DNA from: an uncultured Rhodospirillales bacterium
GTDB lineage: Bacteria > Pseudomonadota > Alphaproteobacteria > Reyranellales > Reyranellaceae
DNA: 64,000 nt
Assembly: GCA_902825855.1 (NCBI GenBank)
Contig: CADECW010000005.1
Coordinates: 1 to 64,000, forward strand
Direction: 5' to 3'
This document shows, piece after piece, positions 1 to 8,434 of the stretch. The stretch's first letter is position 1. Every line of letters starts with the position of its first letter. Position numbers and translations under genes: made by a program. The notes under the pieces were generated by a model. It was not told the DNA's origin and searched no databases. It saw only the letters and a program-made list of their open reading frames with translations.

Positions 1-400
1 GTCTAATGCGTGGTCGGCGTCTCGTCCGCCTCGACGAGAACTGATACTGCCGCCTTGCTGCGGCTCCGTCCCCTCGCCTGCTCTGCATACGAGCCTTCAG
101 AGCTTCCAGATGAGCGGCACCCATATCCGTTTTGGCCGTCAGGTCCACAGACTGCGTGGGCTTCCCATAGCCCCGATCGAGCACATGGCTCGCAGCCATG
201 CTCCTCGCCCACATGTCATCCGACTGCATGGCCTCCTGCAGCACCTTGATGGCGTCCTCGGCCAGGCCCTGCATTGCCCTCTTGAGGTTCTTCCGGCATA
301 GCCGGGAGGAACTGTTGAGCGCCCTCGAACTTACGCTTGGCCGCGATGCAGTCTCGTAAGCACGTCGCAGTGAATCGCAGGCAGTCTGAGGCGAAGGACC
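1..400 (-). CDS. Partial phage-type (DUF5681 / small-terminase-like) protein, cut by left edge
   Basis: A minus-strand reading frame is open from about 400 to the left edge without a stop. It encodes a helical, charged protein containing the string HVLDRGYGKPTQSVDL, which closely resembles the LLDRGYGKP motif of DUF5681-type proteins found near phage terminases and in prophage remnants (family recollection, not a search). The first ATG in frame is at 274, preceded by an AAGAGG-like ribosome site. The family-like residues LCRKNLKRA lie upstream of that ATG, so the N-terminus may be damaged or the true start lost. The C-terminus lies outside the window. No other phage genes are visible here. 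Confidence 0.45.
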
Positions 401-413
401 TCATACGGATCAT

Positions 414-1103
414 TCACCGGCTAACCGGGCGCCCGTTGGCACGATACAGGTTGGCCAGCCGTGCAATCAGAAAGGCTACGTACATGACGCCCAGCACCTG
501 CTCGACCACTATAAGGCTGCGCGCCTGATGAGTTGTCGGTGTGATTTCCCCGAAGCCAGTCGATGTAAGCACAGTGAAGGAGAAATACATCAGGGCGGAC
601 CACCCAAGCCTGCCGTCAGGCTCATTCACCGAATGGACGTGGAATGCGTGCGGTTGATTGATTTGCAGCAACGAGAATAGCGTCGCGAACGTCACAGCGA
701 TCAGCACGTATGCCGAGACCGACGCAAATACCTTGTCGGCAGTGATCGGACCAGAGTTCATGACGTAGCGCAGCAGCACGACGATCGCGATGGCTGTAAA
801 TGTCACGGTCGAAAGAAGCGAAACTGGAGCAAACAAGCGCCCACCGACGTGCATCGCCACCAACGACTCTGCAGTCACCATGAGCAGCAGCAGTATGGTC
901 CATACCCAAAACAGCCAGGGACGGCGCGGGGAAAGGGAAAGTGCGGCAATTGTTACGGCGCCGAGCCCCACAAAGGCGACACTAACCGTTGCTCTTGCAA
1001 AAGCTGGATCGGCGAGGATGAAAAGGAGCAGCGCCCCGAGAAGAGCGCCACAACGATTTCGCCGAAGCCAAGACAGGCGCCGCAACGTAGATATGCTGGG
1101 CAC
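414..1103 (-). CDS. Ion channel family membrane protein (2TM-type pore domain)
   Basis: This 229-residue protein has about six hydrophobic segments. The last two flank a pore loop (residues about 168-190) with the filter-like motif STGFGEITP at 181-189, as in the bacterial Ion_trans_2 potassium-channel family. The canonical TVGYG is replaced by TGFGE, a variant seen in bacterial two-pore-type proteins. The first four segments form an N-terminal membrane domain of unknown role without an obvious voltage-sensor arginine ladder. The start is a GTG preceded by a G-rich ribosome site. It is probably a cation (K+) channel of the inner membrane; ion selectivity is inferred. Confidence 0.7.
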   Translation of the reverse strand: MPSISTLRRLSWLRRNRCGALLGALLLFILADPAFARATVSVAFVGLGAVTIAALSLSPRRPWLFWVWTILLLLMVTAESLVAMHVGGRLFAPVSLLSTVTFTAIAIVVLLRYVMNSGPITADKVFASVSAYVLIAVTFATLFSLLQINQPHAFHVHSVNEPDGRLGWSALMYFSFTVLTSTGFGEITPTTHQARSLIVVEQVLGVMYVAFLIARLANLYRANGRPVSR

Positions 1104-1463
1104 TTAGAATTACTCCCCCCGCTTCCATAGATACCATCAGCGCCATCCTTCAGCTAGAGCGTCAATGCTCACTCTATCCTGGAAGAAGTCGAAGGCCGTT
1201 GCGACTAGCGCACGAAGGCCAGCGATTTGCGAACAGCTAGGGGCGAGCTCATCTCGGCAAGATCGACGGCAGCGACCAGTTCATGACGTGTTCGCGCGGC
1301 ACGCAACTTCGCTTAGCGTCGATCCCGTCATAAAGGATTTGGCGACCTCAAGCCTGAACTGACAGCCGGCGAGTTGTCTGGATGTTGGGCGCAATGGACA
1401 GCGTCGCTATCCCCTCTTCGCCGTAGCCGGGCACCCTTGGGGGGTGGAGCTTTGTCGCTGCCC
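1104..1463. other. Gene-free stretch
   Basis: About 360 bases lie between the ion channel start and the end of the small minus-strand gene. The short open frames here have no recognisable protein character or good ribosome sites. I see no RNA gene or repeat. Confidence 0.5.
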
Positions 1464-1745
1464 TTAGCATCGTTTTGCAGCGCGCGCATATGCGATGCAT
1501 CGATCGATATTGTCGCTCAAAGTGTGAGCATTCTGCTTGGCCGCTTTCGTCGAGGCCGCTCTCAGCTGGTCGACCAGCTCGCTGACCTCGCTCGAACCGT
1601 CCTGCTGAGGCTTGTCTTTCAGAAACACGCCCAGCTCGATGTAAAACTTATCGATCCGCGCTCGGGCATACTTCGCGGCCACTGCCGCGTCGCCTCCTGC
1701 GCAAATCTGGACAATATCGGTGACGCAATCCGCGATCCTGTTCAC
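1464..1745 (-). CDS. Small protein of unknown function, overlapping an RHH gene
   Basis: This 93-residue, mostly helical protein is not recognised. Its GTG start at 1745 overlaps the stop of the upstream ribbon-helix-helix gene (GTGA at 1742-1745), implying translational coupling and a functional link. The centre has a lysine/aromatic stretch (ARIDKFYIELGVFLKDK) and the C-terminal half looks like an amphipathic helix. It has no signal peptide or membrane segment. The pairing resembles small two-gene regulatory or toxin-antitoxin modules, but no known toxin fold is apparent. Confidence 0.5.
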   Translation of the reverse strand: MNRIADCVTDIVQICAGGDAAVAAKYARARIDKFYIELGVFLKDKPQQDGSSEVSELVDQLRAASTKAAKQNAHTLSDNIDRCIAYARAAKRC

Positions 1746-1954
1746 CGCGCCTTCCCCTTCGCCTCAAGGCCGTTCTTCATCAGGCGCCGGGTGGCATCTG
1801 CGCGACGAATGCCGACGTCGGTCTTCCTGGCCCAAGCATCGACGCGCGCGGCCAGTTCGGGCGGGAAACGGGCACCCACCATCGGATCGCGGCCACCGGT
1901 CGACGGCCGGCCTCTGCCTGTTCTCTTGGGAGCATCCGAAAATGACCTGGCCAT
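1742..1954 (-). CDS. Ribbon-helix-helix (CopG/MetJ-like) DNA-binding protein
   Basis: From the ATG at 1954 this is a 70-residue protein. A basic N-terminal tail (RTGRGRPSTGG) is followed by a beta strand (MVGARFP), a helix (PELAARVDAWARKT) and a second helix (RRADATRRLMKNGL), the typical ribbon-helix-helix arrangement. Such proteins act as dimeric repressors and antitoxins. A longer frame extends upstream to 2053, but that extension is low-complexity and lacks a ribosome site, so I use the internal ATG. The gene overlaps the next small gene by four bases, and it may autoregulate that pair. Confidence 0.65.
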   Translation of the reverse strand: MARSFSDAPKRTGRGRPSTGGRDPMVGARFPPELAARVDAWARKTDVGIRRADATRRLMKNGLEAKGKAR

Positions 1955-2129
1955 GACTGTGGATGTCCCATAAATGCGAGCTGAGCGGCAGTTGGTGCGC
2001 CCGGCTCCGACCGGAACCCCAGCGCTCAGGTGGCACCGGAGAAGCACTGACACTCAATCTATCACATCGCAGGCGGGCGGCTCGCACGGCAGCAACACGT
2101 GGCGCAACGCTTGGTCTGTCTCGCTGCGC

Positions 2130-3545
2130 CTAGCTGCTCGGGCGTGTTGGCTCCGAGGCTCGCCGGCGCAGTGCCGTAGCCCCGATGATCAGGGCGAACA
2201 CAGCCAGCAGGAAAAGGCTGCCTTCGACGGCGTCGAGAAGGTCCCGGCTCACCGGCATGGAGCTGAGCGGGCGAGAACCGCCAGGCTGACGCATCTGCCA
2301 TGACATCATCGACGAGGCGCTCGCGACACCGATGCAGCTTCCGAACACGCGGGCCAGGTTCACGAGGGCACCGGCCGTACCGGAACGGTTGGCGGGTGCG
2401 GCAGCGACAGTAGCATGGCTGTTGGGCGCAACGAACAGGCCCAGGCCCAAACCGAAGAGCGCCAGTGCGACCAGACGCGGGACCAGGCTGCCGGGTCCGA
2501 AGGCAATCAAGGCCAGTGCCATGGCGGCGACGAAGCAGATCGTCATGCTTCCCGCACCGAGACGACGAGGACCTAGTCGCTGGCCCACAACAATGCCAAG
2601 CGGAGCAGCAAGCCCCATGATGGCGGGAACGATGGCGAGCTTGATGCCGGCAACGAGTGCACCGTTGTGCAGGCCGTGTATGAGGGCGAATGCCATCAGG
2701 AACAACATGCCATACAGCAGTGCATAGCCCAGGGTCACCCCAACGACGCCGGCAAGAAAGTCACGGCTGGCAAACAGCGCCAGATCGACGACCGGCCAAC
2801 GTTCTTTCCGCTCATGGCGAACGAACAAACCCGAGAATACGACGGCGCCCAGGATGCATAGCACCATCTTGGGCGAGGTTGGCGCCCACACCGACACCTG
2901 GGTCAGCGCGAGGACGACAAGTATCAACGACGCCATGAGCAGCAGAGCGCCGTACCAGTCGAGACGCTCGCCTTCGGCGCGCCTGGTGCTGGGCACGACC
3001 AGACAGCCGAGCACGAAGCCTGTCAGACCGAACGGAACGCTGATCCAGAAGATCCAGCGCCAATCGAGGGTATCGAGAAGGAGGCCCCCGGCAGCAGGCC
3101 CGACGCTCACCCCGATGGCTTGGGCCGCCGTGAACACACCGATCGCATGGTTGCGCCGGTGTTCCGGTACCGACTGGACAATGATGGCGATACTGTTGGC
3201 GCCAAGCAGGCTGCCACCCACGCCCTGCAGCGTGCGAAAGACGATGAGCCATTCGAGATCGGTCGCCCATCCGCAAAGCACCGACGAGATGCTGAAAAGC
3301 GCGAAACCCGCCAGATAGAACGGCTTTCGGCCCAGGATCTCGCAGACCCTTCCGAAGACCGGAAGGAACGCGGCGAAAGCCAGCAAGTAGGCGATGGCGA
3401 CCCAGCGCACCTCGTCCACTGTTACGCCAAAGGCATCTTTCAGCGCCGGCAGGGCAAGCTGGACGATGCTGGCATCGAGTTGCCCGATGAACGCTCCGAT
3501 GCAGGCGACGCCAATGATCGGCCAGAGAGAGGGCGGCTTTCGCAT
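2130..3545 (-). CDS. MFS transporter, DHA2-like drug/proton antiporter
   Basis: This integral inner-membrane protein of about 471 residues belongs to the DHA2 (EmrB/QacA) group of the major facilitator superfamily. Visible hallmarks are the N-terminal GQLDASIVQLALP helix, the loop motif GRVCEILGRKPFY between helices 2 and 3, and the motif-C-like run AAQAIGVSVGPAAGGLLL. The hydrophobic profile continues to the C-terminus, consistent with 12-14 helices. I chose the ATG at 3545 (MRKPPSLWP), because the extension to 3605 is not family-like. It probably exports a toxic compound with proton exchange. It stands alone, with no adaptor or regulator beside it. Confidence 0.85.
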   Translation of the reverse strand: MRKPPSLWPIIGVACIGAFIGQLDASIVQLALPALKDAFGVTVDEVRWVAIAYLLAFAAFLPVFGRVCEILGRKPFYLAGFALFSISSVLCGWATDLEWLIVFRTLQGVGGSLLGANSIAIIVQSVPEHRRNHAIGVFTAAQAIGVSVGPAAGGLLLDTLDWRWIFWISVPFGLTGFVLGCLVVPSTRRAEGERLDWYGALLLMASLILVVLALTQVSVWAPTSPKMVLCILGAVVFSGLFVRHERKERWPVVDLALFASRDFLAGVVGVTLGYALLYGMLFLMAFALIHGLHNGALVAGIKLAIVPAIMGLAAPLGIVVGQRLGPRRLGAGSMTICFVAAMALALIAFGPGSLVPRLVALALFGLGLGLFVAPNSHATVAAAPANRSGTAGALVNLARVFGSCIGVASASSMMSWQMRQPGGSRPLSSMPVSRDLLDAVEGSLFLLAVFALIIGATALRRRASEPTRPSS

Positions 3546-3605
3546 GGAGCCTTCGCAACGATGACTGTCCGCAGACGACAAGACCACAGCTGTCATTGCG
3601 GACAA

Positions 3606-4076
3606 AGGACAATTGCCGCGGCTTGCGCGAGGCGCCTCATCGGAGCTTGCAGTCGGCCTTCATCTGCAAGGCCCGTCGCAATGCGACGTTATCGAGATCG
3701 AGAGTTAAGCCGAGTTCAATGCGCTGCGGCGGACCTATCCCCAGCTCTACCGACCCGCCCTGGCGCCGACGACCTGCCGCGCGCTCATAACAGACTCGAT
3801 CATCGGGTCAGCACTGGGGGGCGGACTTCAGGTGATCTGCAGCTATGCGGAATTGCACACAAAGACACCTGCGAAACACGATATTATCGCGGGGACACCT
3901 GCAGGACGGCTCCCACCGTTCGCGAACCCCTTTCCCACACACCAGGGATTCCACGCAGGTTTCGTTTAGGCCGGTCGATCCCAACGACCGGCCTTCTCTA
4001 TTTGAGCCGGCAGTTCTCTTCCAACCGCTCGCGGGCTGCGTACGGCCCGGGCGCGGGAAGCCAGTATACGCGCTGG
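3606..4076. other. Gene-free stretch with one hairpin
   Basis: About 470 bases between the MFS gene start and the acyl-CoA dehydrogenase stop hold no convincing gene. A minus-strand frame ending near 3647 is open for under 60 codons and lacks a start. Base composition looks less GC-rich than downstream. The only structure I see is the inverted repeat at 3969-3993. Confidence 0.5.
3969..4003 (+). terminator. Hairpin followed by a pyrimidine/T-rich tail
   Basis: A perfect 9-bp stem (GGCCGGTCG / CGACCGGCC) with a 7-base loop is followed on the plus strand by TTCTCTATTT, as in an intrinsic terminator. On the minus strand it lies about 80 bases beyond the acyl-CoA dehydrogenase stop, so it could end that transcript too. 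Confidence 0.55.
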
Positions 4077-5291
4077 CTAGAGGCCAAGCATCGCCTTGGC
4101 CAGCACGTTGCGCTGCACCTCGGACGAGCCGCCGTAGATCGTTGACTTGCGGTTGTTGAAGTAGCGCGGCGAGACGTCGTCGACATACTCTCCGCCGATC
4201 GGGACGATGTTGCTGTCGTAGTTCCTGAGCTCGGTGAATGGCGCGCCGTACCAGCCCACCGCCTCTACGGCGAGTTCAGTCACCTTCTGGCCAACCTCGG
4301 TGCCGCGCATTTTGACCACCGAGGCCATATTGCCGGGCGCATCGCCAGTCTTCAGGCTGGAGTAGAACATCAGTTCGTTCATCTCGACGGCATCGATCTC
4401 CATCTCCAGGGCCGCCATCTTCTCGCGCCACTGTGGGTCGAACGACAGCGGCTCGCCATCATCCATCTGGCTTCTGGCGAGCGTCTGCAGATGGCGGAAG
4501 GCCTTGCGCAGGCGCGGGCCATGGGCCTGCCCGCCACGCTCGAACTCGAGCAGGTACTTGGCGTAGGTCCAGCCCTTGTTCTCCTCGCCTACCCGGTTTT
4601 CGACGGGCACCTTCACATCGGTGAAGAACACCTGGTTGACCTCGTGGCGCATGGGCGTGCGTGTGCCGTCGACGAGGTAAATCGGATCGATGCGAATGCC
4701 GGGCGAGTTCATGTCGATCAGCAGGAAAGAGATGCCTTCCTGCCGCTTGCCCTCGTTGGACGTCCTGACCAGGCAGAATATCCAGTCCGCGAAGTGGGCG
4801 TTGGTGGTCCAGATCTTCTGGCCGTTGACGATGTAGTGGTCGCCCTGCCGCTCTGCCTTGGTGCGCAGGCTAGCAAGGTCCGAACCCGAGCCCGGCTCGG
4901 AATAGCCCTGGCACCACAGCTCCTCGGCCGCAGCGATCTTGGGCAGGAAGCGCCTCTTTTGCGCCTCGCTGCCGTACTTCATCAGAACCGGCGCTACCAT
5001 CTTGATGCTGAAAGAGGAGAGATAGGGCGAATCCGCCCGCGCCATCTCCATCTCGAAGATGAACTTCTCGGTCGAACTCCAGCCTGGTCCGCCATGCTCC
5101 TGGGGCCAGTTCGGACAGAGCCAACCTTTGCCTGCGAGCTTTTTCTGCCACTGCAGCAGGCGCTCCTTGGAGACGTGGCTGGTACGGCTGCGCCGACTCT
5201 CCTCGGCCACCTCGGGCGGCATGTTGGCCGTGATCCAGTCGCGCACTTCCTTCTGGAAGGCGAGTTCCTCGGCGTTGAACGCTAAGTCCAT
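4077..5291 (-). CDS. Acyl-CoA dehydrogenase (paralogue 1)
   Basis: This 404-residue flavoprotein introduces a 2,3 double bond into an acyl-CoA thioester and passes electrons to ETF. Visible features are the central signature WCQGYSEPGSGSDLASLRTKA, FAD-contacting IWTTNAHFADWIFCLVR, and the C-terminal YGGSSEVQRNVLAKAMLGL. The usual MCAD-type catalytic Glu position (YEG) is glycine here. The base may instead be the Glu in LLEFERGG, as in the IVD/LCAD class (inference). The gene lies just downstream of a close paralogue with the same orientation (gap about 87 bases), suggesting one transcript. The substrate is unknown; branched or substituted acyl-CoAs are plausible. Confidence 0.92.
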   Translation of the reverse strand: MDLAFNAEELAFQKEVRDWITANMPPEVAEESRRSRTSHVSKERLLQWQKKLAGKGWLCPNWPQEHGGPGWSSTEKFIFEMEMARADSPYLSSFSIKMVAPVLMKYGSEAQKRRFLPKIAAAEELWCQGYSEPGSGSDLASLRTKAERQGDHYIVNGQKIWTTNAHFADWIFCLVRTSNEGKRQEGISFLLIDMNSPGIRIDPIYLVDGTRTPMRHEVNQVFFTDVKVPVENRVGEENKGWTYAKYLLEFERGGQAHGPRLRKAFRHLQTLARSQMDDGEPLSFDPQWREKMAALEMEIDAVEMNELMFYSSLKTGDAPGNMASVVKMRGTEVGQKVTELAVEAVGWYGAPFTELRNYDSNIVPIGGEYVDDVSPRYFNNRKSTIYGGSSEVQRNVLAKAMLGL

Positions 5292-5305
5292 TTTACGGCC
5301 CCACC

Positions 5306-5333
5306 GTCATCCTGGGCGAAGCGAAAGACCTTG
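5306..5333. repeat. Possible half copy of the dispersed palindromic repeat
   Basis: The stretch GTCATCCTGGGCGAAGCG and the following AAAGACCTT resemble the left arm of the intergenic repeat seen better at 43126 and 46745. The copy is short and diverged, so the assignment is tentative. It lies between the two acyl-CoA dehydrogenase genes. Confidence 0.3.
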
Positions 5334-5378
5334 CGTCGCCTGCCGGCGCTGAGGTCATCGCTTCCATCACGACAAGAA

Positions 5379-6590
5379 TTACAATCCCAACATCACCTTC
5401 GACATGATTCCGCGCTGCACTTCAGACGAGCCGCCGTAGATCGTCATCTTGCGGCCGTTGAAGTAGCGCGGCGCCAGCACATCGACGCCCTCCGGGCCGA
5501 TCGGCTCGACATTGGCGTTCCAGGCGCGCTGCTCGGGAAACGGCTGGGCATAGTAGCCGGCGGCCTCGACGGCCGACTCCTGCACCTGCTGCATGACCTC
5601 GGTGCCGCGCAGCTTGATCATAGAGGAGAGCGGTCCCGGGTTCTGGCCCGAGGCCAGCCGCGAATAGAACTCCTGCTCGAACATTTCGAGGCCCGAGATC
5701 TCGATGTCCATACGCGCCAGCTTCTCGCGCCAGGAGACGTCGGCCATGATCGACTCCTCGCCGTCGGGCATCGCCTGCGACAGCCGCCTGAGGCGTTCGA
5801 AAGCCGAGCGCAGGCGCGGGCTGTATGGATTGCCGCCGCGCTCGAACTCGAGCAGGTACTTGGCGTAGGTCCAGCCCTTGTTCTCCTCGCCCACCCGGTT
5901 CTCGACCGGGACCTTGACGTCGACAAAGAACACCGAGTTCACCTCCTGCGTGCCGGCACGGTTGCCGTCGGCGGTGATGATCGGCTCGACCGAGATGCCG
6001 GGCGTCTTCATGTCGATCAGCAGGAAGGAGATGCCTTCCTGCGGTTTGCCCTCGTTCGACGTCCGCACCAGGCAGAAGATCCAGTCGGCGGTCTGCGCCA
6101 GGGTCGTCCAGGTCTTCTGGCCGTTGACGATATAGAAGTCGCCTTCGCGCACCGCCTTGGTGCGCAGGCTCGCAAGGTCGGAACCCGAGCCTGGCTCCGA
6201 GTAGCCCTGACACCAGATCAGGTCGGAATTGAGCATCGGCGGCAGGTGCCTGGCCTTCTGATCGGCCGAGCCGTACTTCATGATCACCGGCGCGCACATC
6301 TTGGGGCCGAACGGCGACGTGCCGGGAGCGCCCGCTCGTGCCATCTCCATCTCGAAGATGTACTTTTGCGTCGTCGTGAAGCCGGGACCGCCGAATTCAG
6401 TAGGCCAACCGGTGCACAGCCAGCCCTTCTTGGCCAGTCGCTTCTGCCAGTCGACCAGCCGCTCCTTGGGCATGTAGGCGTTCCGGCCGACCTTCATCTC
6501 GCCCACGATCTCGGGCGTCAGATTCTCCTTCAGCCAATCGCGCACCTCTTGCTGGAAGGCCAGTTCTTCTTTGCCGAACGTCAGGTCCAT
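5379..6590 (-). CDS. Acyl-CoA dehydrogenase (paralogue 2)
   Basis: This 403-residue FAD enzyme closely resembles the downstream gene, sharing WCQGYSEPGSGSDLASLRTKA, the NRVGEENKGWTYAKYLLEF stretch and the terminal YGGSSEVQR. It too has Gly at the YEG position, so the base is likely the Glu of EFERGG. The ATG at 6590 is preceded by an AGGAG-type site (minus strand). The pair probably arose by duplication. They could form a hetero-oligomer or act on different acyl chains; sequence alone does not decide. A GST gene follows upstream on the same strand after about 125 bases. Confidence 0.92.
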   Translation of the reverse strand: MDLTFGKEELAFQQEVRDWLKENLTPEIVGEMKVGRNAYMPKERLVDWQKRLAKKGWLCTGWPTEFGGPGFTTTQKYIFEMEMARAGAPGTSPFGPKMCAPVIMKYGSADQKARHLPPMLNSDLIWCQGYSEPGSGSDLASLRTKAVREGDFYIVNGQKTWTTLAQTADWIFCLVRTSNEGKPQEGISFLLIDMKTPGISVEPIITADGNRAGTQEVNSVFFVDVKVPVENRVGEENKGWTYAKYLLEFERGGNPYSPRLRSAFERLRRLSQAMPDGEESIMADVSWREKLARMDIEISGLEMFEQEFYSRLASGQNPGPLSSMIKLRGTEVMQQVQESAVEAAGYYAQPFPEQRAWNANVEPIGPEGVDVLAPRYFNGRKMTIYGGSSEVQRGIMSKVMLGL

Positions 6591-6715
6591 AGGGGGCTCC
6601 TTCTAGGGCGCGAAAGTACCGCGCCGGGTTCGCCGACGTAAAGCTTCAGCTCACCAATGGGGCCGGCGACTTCCGGCCGGCAATGAGGGCGGTGAAGCCG
6701 CCGGTCCGGAAGACT

Positions 6716-7396
6716 TCAGGCGACCCTCAGGTGAGGAAACATGGAGAGCCGCGCAGCTTCGTCCATCTCGGTCTTGAAGCTATGCTTCTCCTTGAGCGCC
6801 AGCGCCCGCACCGCCGCGGGCCGCGCGCTGATCTCGGCAAGATGGCGCTGCAGGTTGGTCAGCTTTGCCGCCGCCTCCTGGCCGATCACATTGGGGATCA
6901 GGCGAGACCAGCCCCACACCGCCATGTCGACGATGGTGTAGGACTCGCCGCAGATGTAGCGATGTTTGCCAAGCCGATCTTCGAGGATCTTCCAGTGGCG
7001 TTCGGCCTCGAAGGTGTAGCGTGTGACTGCATAGTCGTTCGGCTTGGGCGCGTAGGCCCGGAAATGAACCGCCTGCCCCGAATAGGGGCCGATTCCCGAG
7101 GCCACGAACATCAGCCACGACAGCATCTCGCCGCGTGCCTTGAGCGATGTGCCGGGCAGGAACTGGCCGGTTTTTTCGGCGAGATAGAGGAGGATCGCGT
7201 TGCTGTCGAAGACGGTGACGCCGTCATCGACGATCGCCGGCACCTTGGCATTGGGATTGACGGCCAGGAATTCGGCGGTGTGTTGCTCGCCCTTGCGCGT
7301 GTCGATCGGTACCAGCTCGTACTTCAGCCCCATCTCCTCGAGGCACAGTGCGACCTTGGTCGGGTTGGGCGCGAGATTGTAGTAGAACTTGATCAT
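6716..7396 (-). CDS. Glutathione S-transferase family protein
   Basis: This 226-residue cytosolic protein has an N-terminal thioredoxin-like domain (residues 1 to about 80) starting MIKFYYNLAPNPTKVALCLEE. It shows the cis-proline motif NAKVPAIVDDG and glutathione-contacting FDSNAILLYLAEK, followed by an all-helical C-terminal domain. The pattern resembles nu-class/YghU-YfcG bacterial GSTs, which often have disulfide reductase or peroxidase activity. It lies between Bug receptor genes and the acyl-CoA dehydrogenases, all on the minus strand; a shared catabolic role is possible. The ATG at 7396 has a GGAG-like site in the upstream TCCTCG-containing stretch. Confidence 0.88.
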   Translation of the reverse strand: MIKFYYNLAPNPTKVALCLEEMGLKYELVPIDTRKGEQHTAEFLAVNPNAKVPAIVDDGVTVFDSNAILLYLAEKTGQFLPGTSLKARGEMLSWLMFVASGIGPYSGQAVHFRAYAPKPNDYAVTRYTFEAERHWKILEDRLGKHRYICGESYTIVDMAVWGWSRLIPNVIGQEAAAKLTNLQRHLAEISARPAAVRALALKEKHSFKTEMDEAARLSMFPHLRVA

Positions 7397-7449
7397 TGGA
7401 TGCTCCTCGTTGTGCCTTCTTCTCTTGAAAGCGGCGTAATTGGCGGGCC

Positions 7450-8427
7450 CTACTCCGGTTTCGCTCCCGACTGTTTGATGATGGGATCCCAGAAGGCCAT
7501 CTGATCGTCATAGAACTTCTTGGCGGAAGCCGGCGTCGAATCCTGGATGAGCTCGATGGCACGCTCGTCTGCCCACTTCTTCACCTCGGGCTCCTTCAGC
7601 ACCTTGTTGAAGGCGGCGTTGAGCCTGTCGACGATCGGCTGCGGCGTGCCTTTGGGCGCGTAAGCGGCGTACCAGGTGTTGATCGCGAACGGGAAGCCCA
7701 GCGCCTCCTGCACGGTCGGCACGTCAGGCAGCTGGCTCAGGCGTTTGTCGGCTGCGACCGCCAGCACCCTCACCTTGCTGCCTTCGATGAACCCCTTGCT
7801 CGTGCCGAGCGTGTCCATCTGGAAGGCGTGGCGGCCGGCGATCAGGTCGACCATGCCGGGCGCCGAGCCGCGATAGGGCACGTGCAGCGCCTCGCCGCCG
7901 ACCTTCTCGACGAACAGGTAGCCGGCGAGATGGATCATGCCGCCGTTGCCGGACGACGGATAGGAGTACTTGCCCTTCTCCTTCTTCAGCATATCGGCGA
8001 GCTCGGCGATCGACTTGGCGCCGTCCATCGGCACCACCACGATCAGGGGAACGCTCGCGACATAGGCGATGCCATCGAAGCCGTTCACCGCGTCGTAGCC
8101 GACCTGCTTGCCGTAGAGCGCCGGCGCCATCGCCATGGTCGAGGCGCTGAACAGGATCGTGTAGCCGTCGGGCTTGGCGTCGGCGACCATGGCGGTGCCG
8201 ATGTTGCCCGCGGCGCCAGGCTTGTTCTCGACCACGATCTGCTGGCCCAGAATCTCGCTCAGCCTGGGCGCCATCATGCGGCCGACGATATCGGTCGGTC
8301 CGCCGGGCGCGAAGGCGATGACCATGCGGATCGGCTTGTCGGGATAGCTGGCCTGGGCAAAGGAGCTGCCCGGAAGCGTCGCCGCTGCCAGGACCGTGAG
8401 TGCGCTACGTCGCGTGAGAAACATCAT
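7450..8427 (-). CDS. Bug-family tripartite tricarboxylate (TTT) receptor
   Basis: This 325-residue secreted solute-binding protein begins MMFLTRRSALTVLAAATLPG, a signal peptide ending near AQA. The Bug family core follows: YPDKPIRMVIAFAPGGPTD, the ligand loop motif ENKPGAAGNIG, and the later HVPYRGSAPGMVDLIAGR. Bug proteins bind carboxylates or amides in the periplasm. No tctA/tctB membrane genes are nearby, so it is an orphan receptor. It follows a second Bug gene by 7 bases, with its ribosome site (GGGAG) over the end of that gene, so the two are cotranscribed. Confidence 0.9.
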   Translation of the reverse strand: MMFLTRRSALTVLAAATLPGSSFAQASYPDKPIRMVIAFAPGGPTDIVGRMMAPRLSEILGQQIVVENKPGAAGNIGTAMVADAKPDGYTILFSASTMAMAPALYGKQVGYDAVNGFDGIAYVASVPLIVVVPMDGAKSIAELADMLKKEKGKYSYPSSGNGGMIHLAGYLFVEKVGGEALHVPYRGSAPGMVDLIAGRHAFQMDTLGTSKGFIEGSKVRVLAVAADKRLSQLPDVPTVQEALGFPFAINTWYAAYAPKGTPQPIVDRLNAAFNKVLKEPEVKKWADERAIELIQDSTPASAKKFYDDQMAFWDPIIKQSGAKPE

Positions 8428-8434
8428 CTGCTCC

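Noticed and set aside
3606..3820. Minus-strand frame ending near 3647 with hydrophobic/Leu-rich codons
   Set aside because: Under 60 codons, no start codon, no family match; considered non-coding.
3801..3960. Possible tRNA before the hairpin at 3969
   Set aside because: I looked for a TTCGA-type arm and acceptor pairing. The GTTCGCGAAC string does not sit in a cloverleaf.
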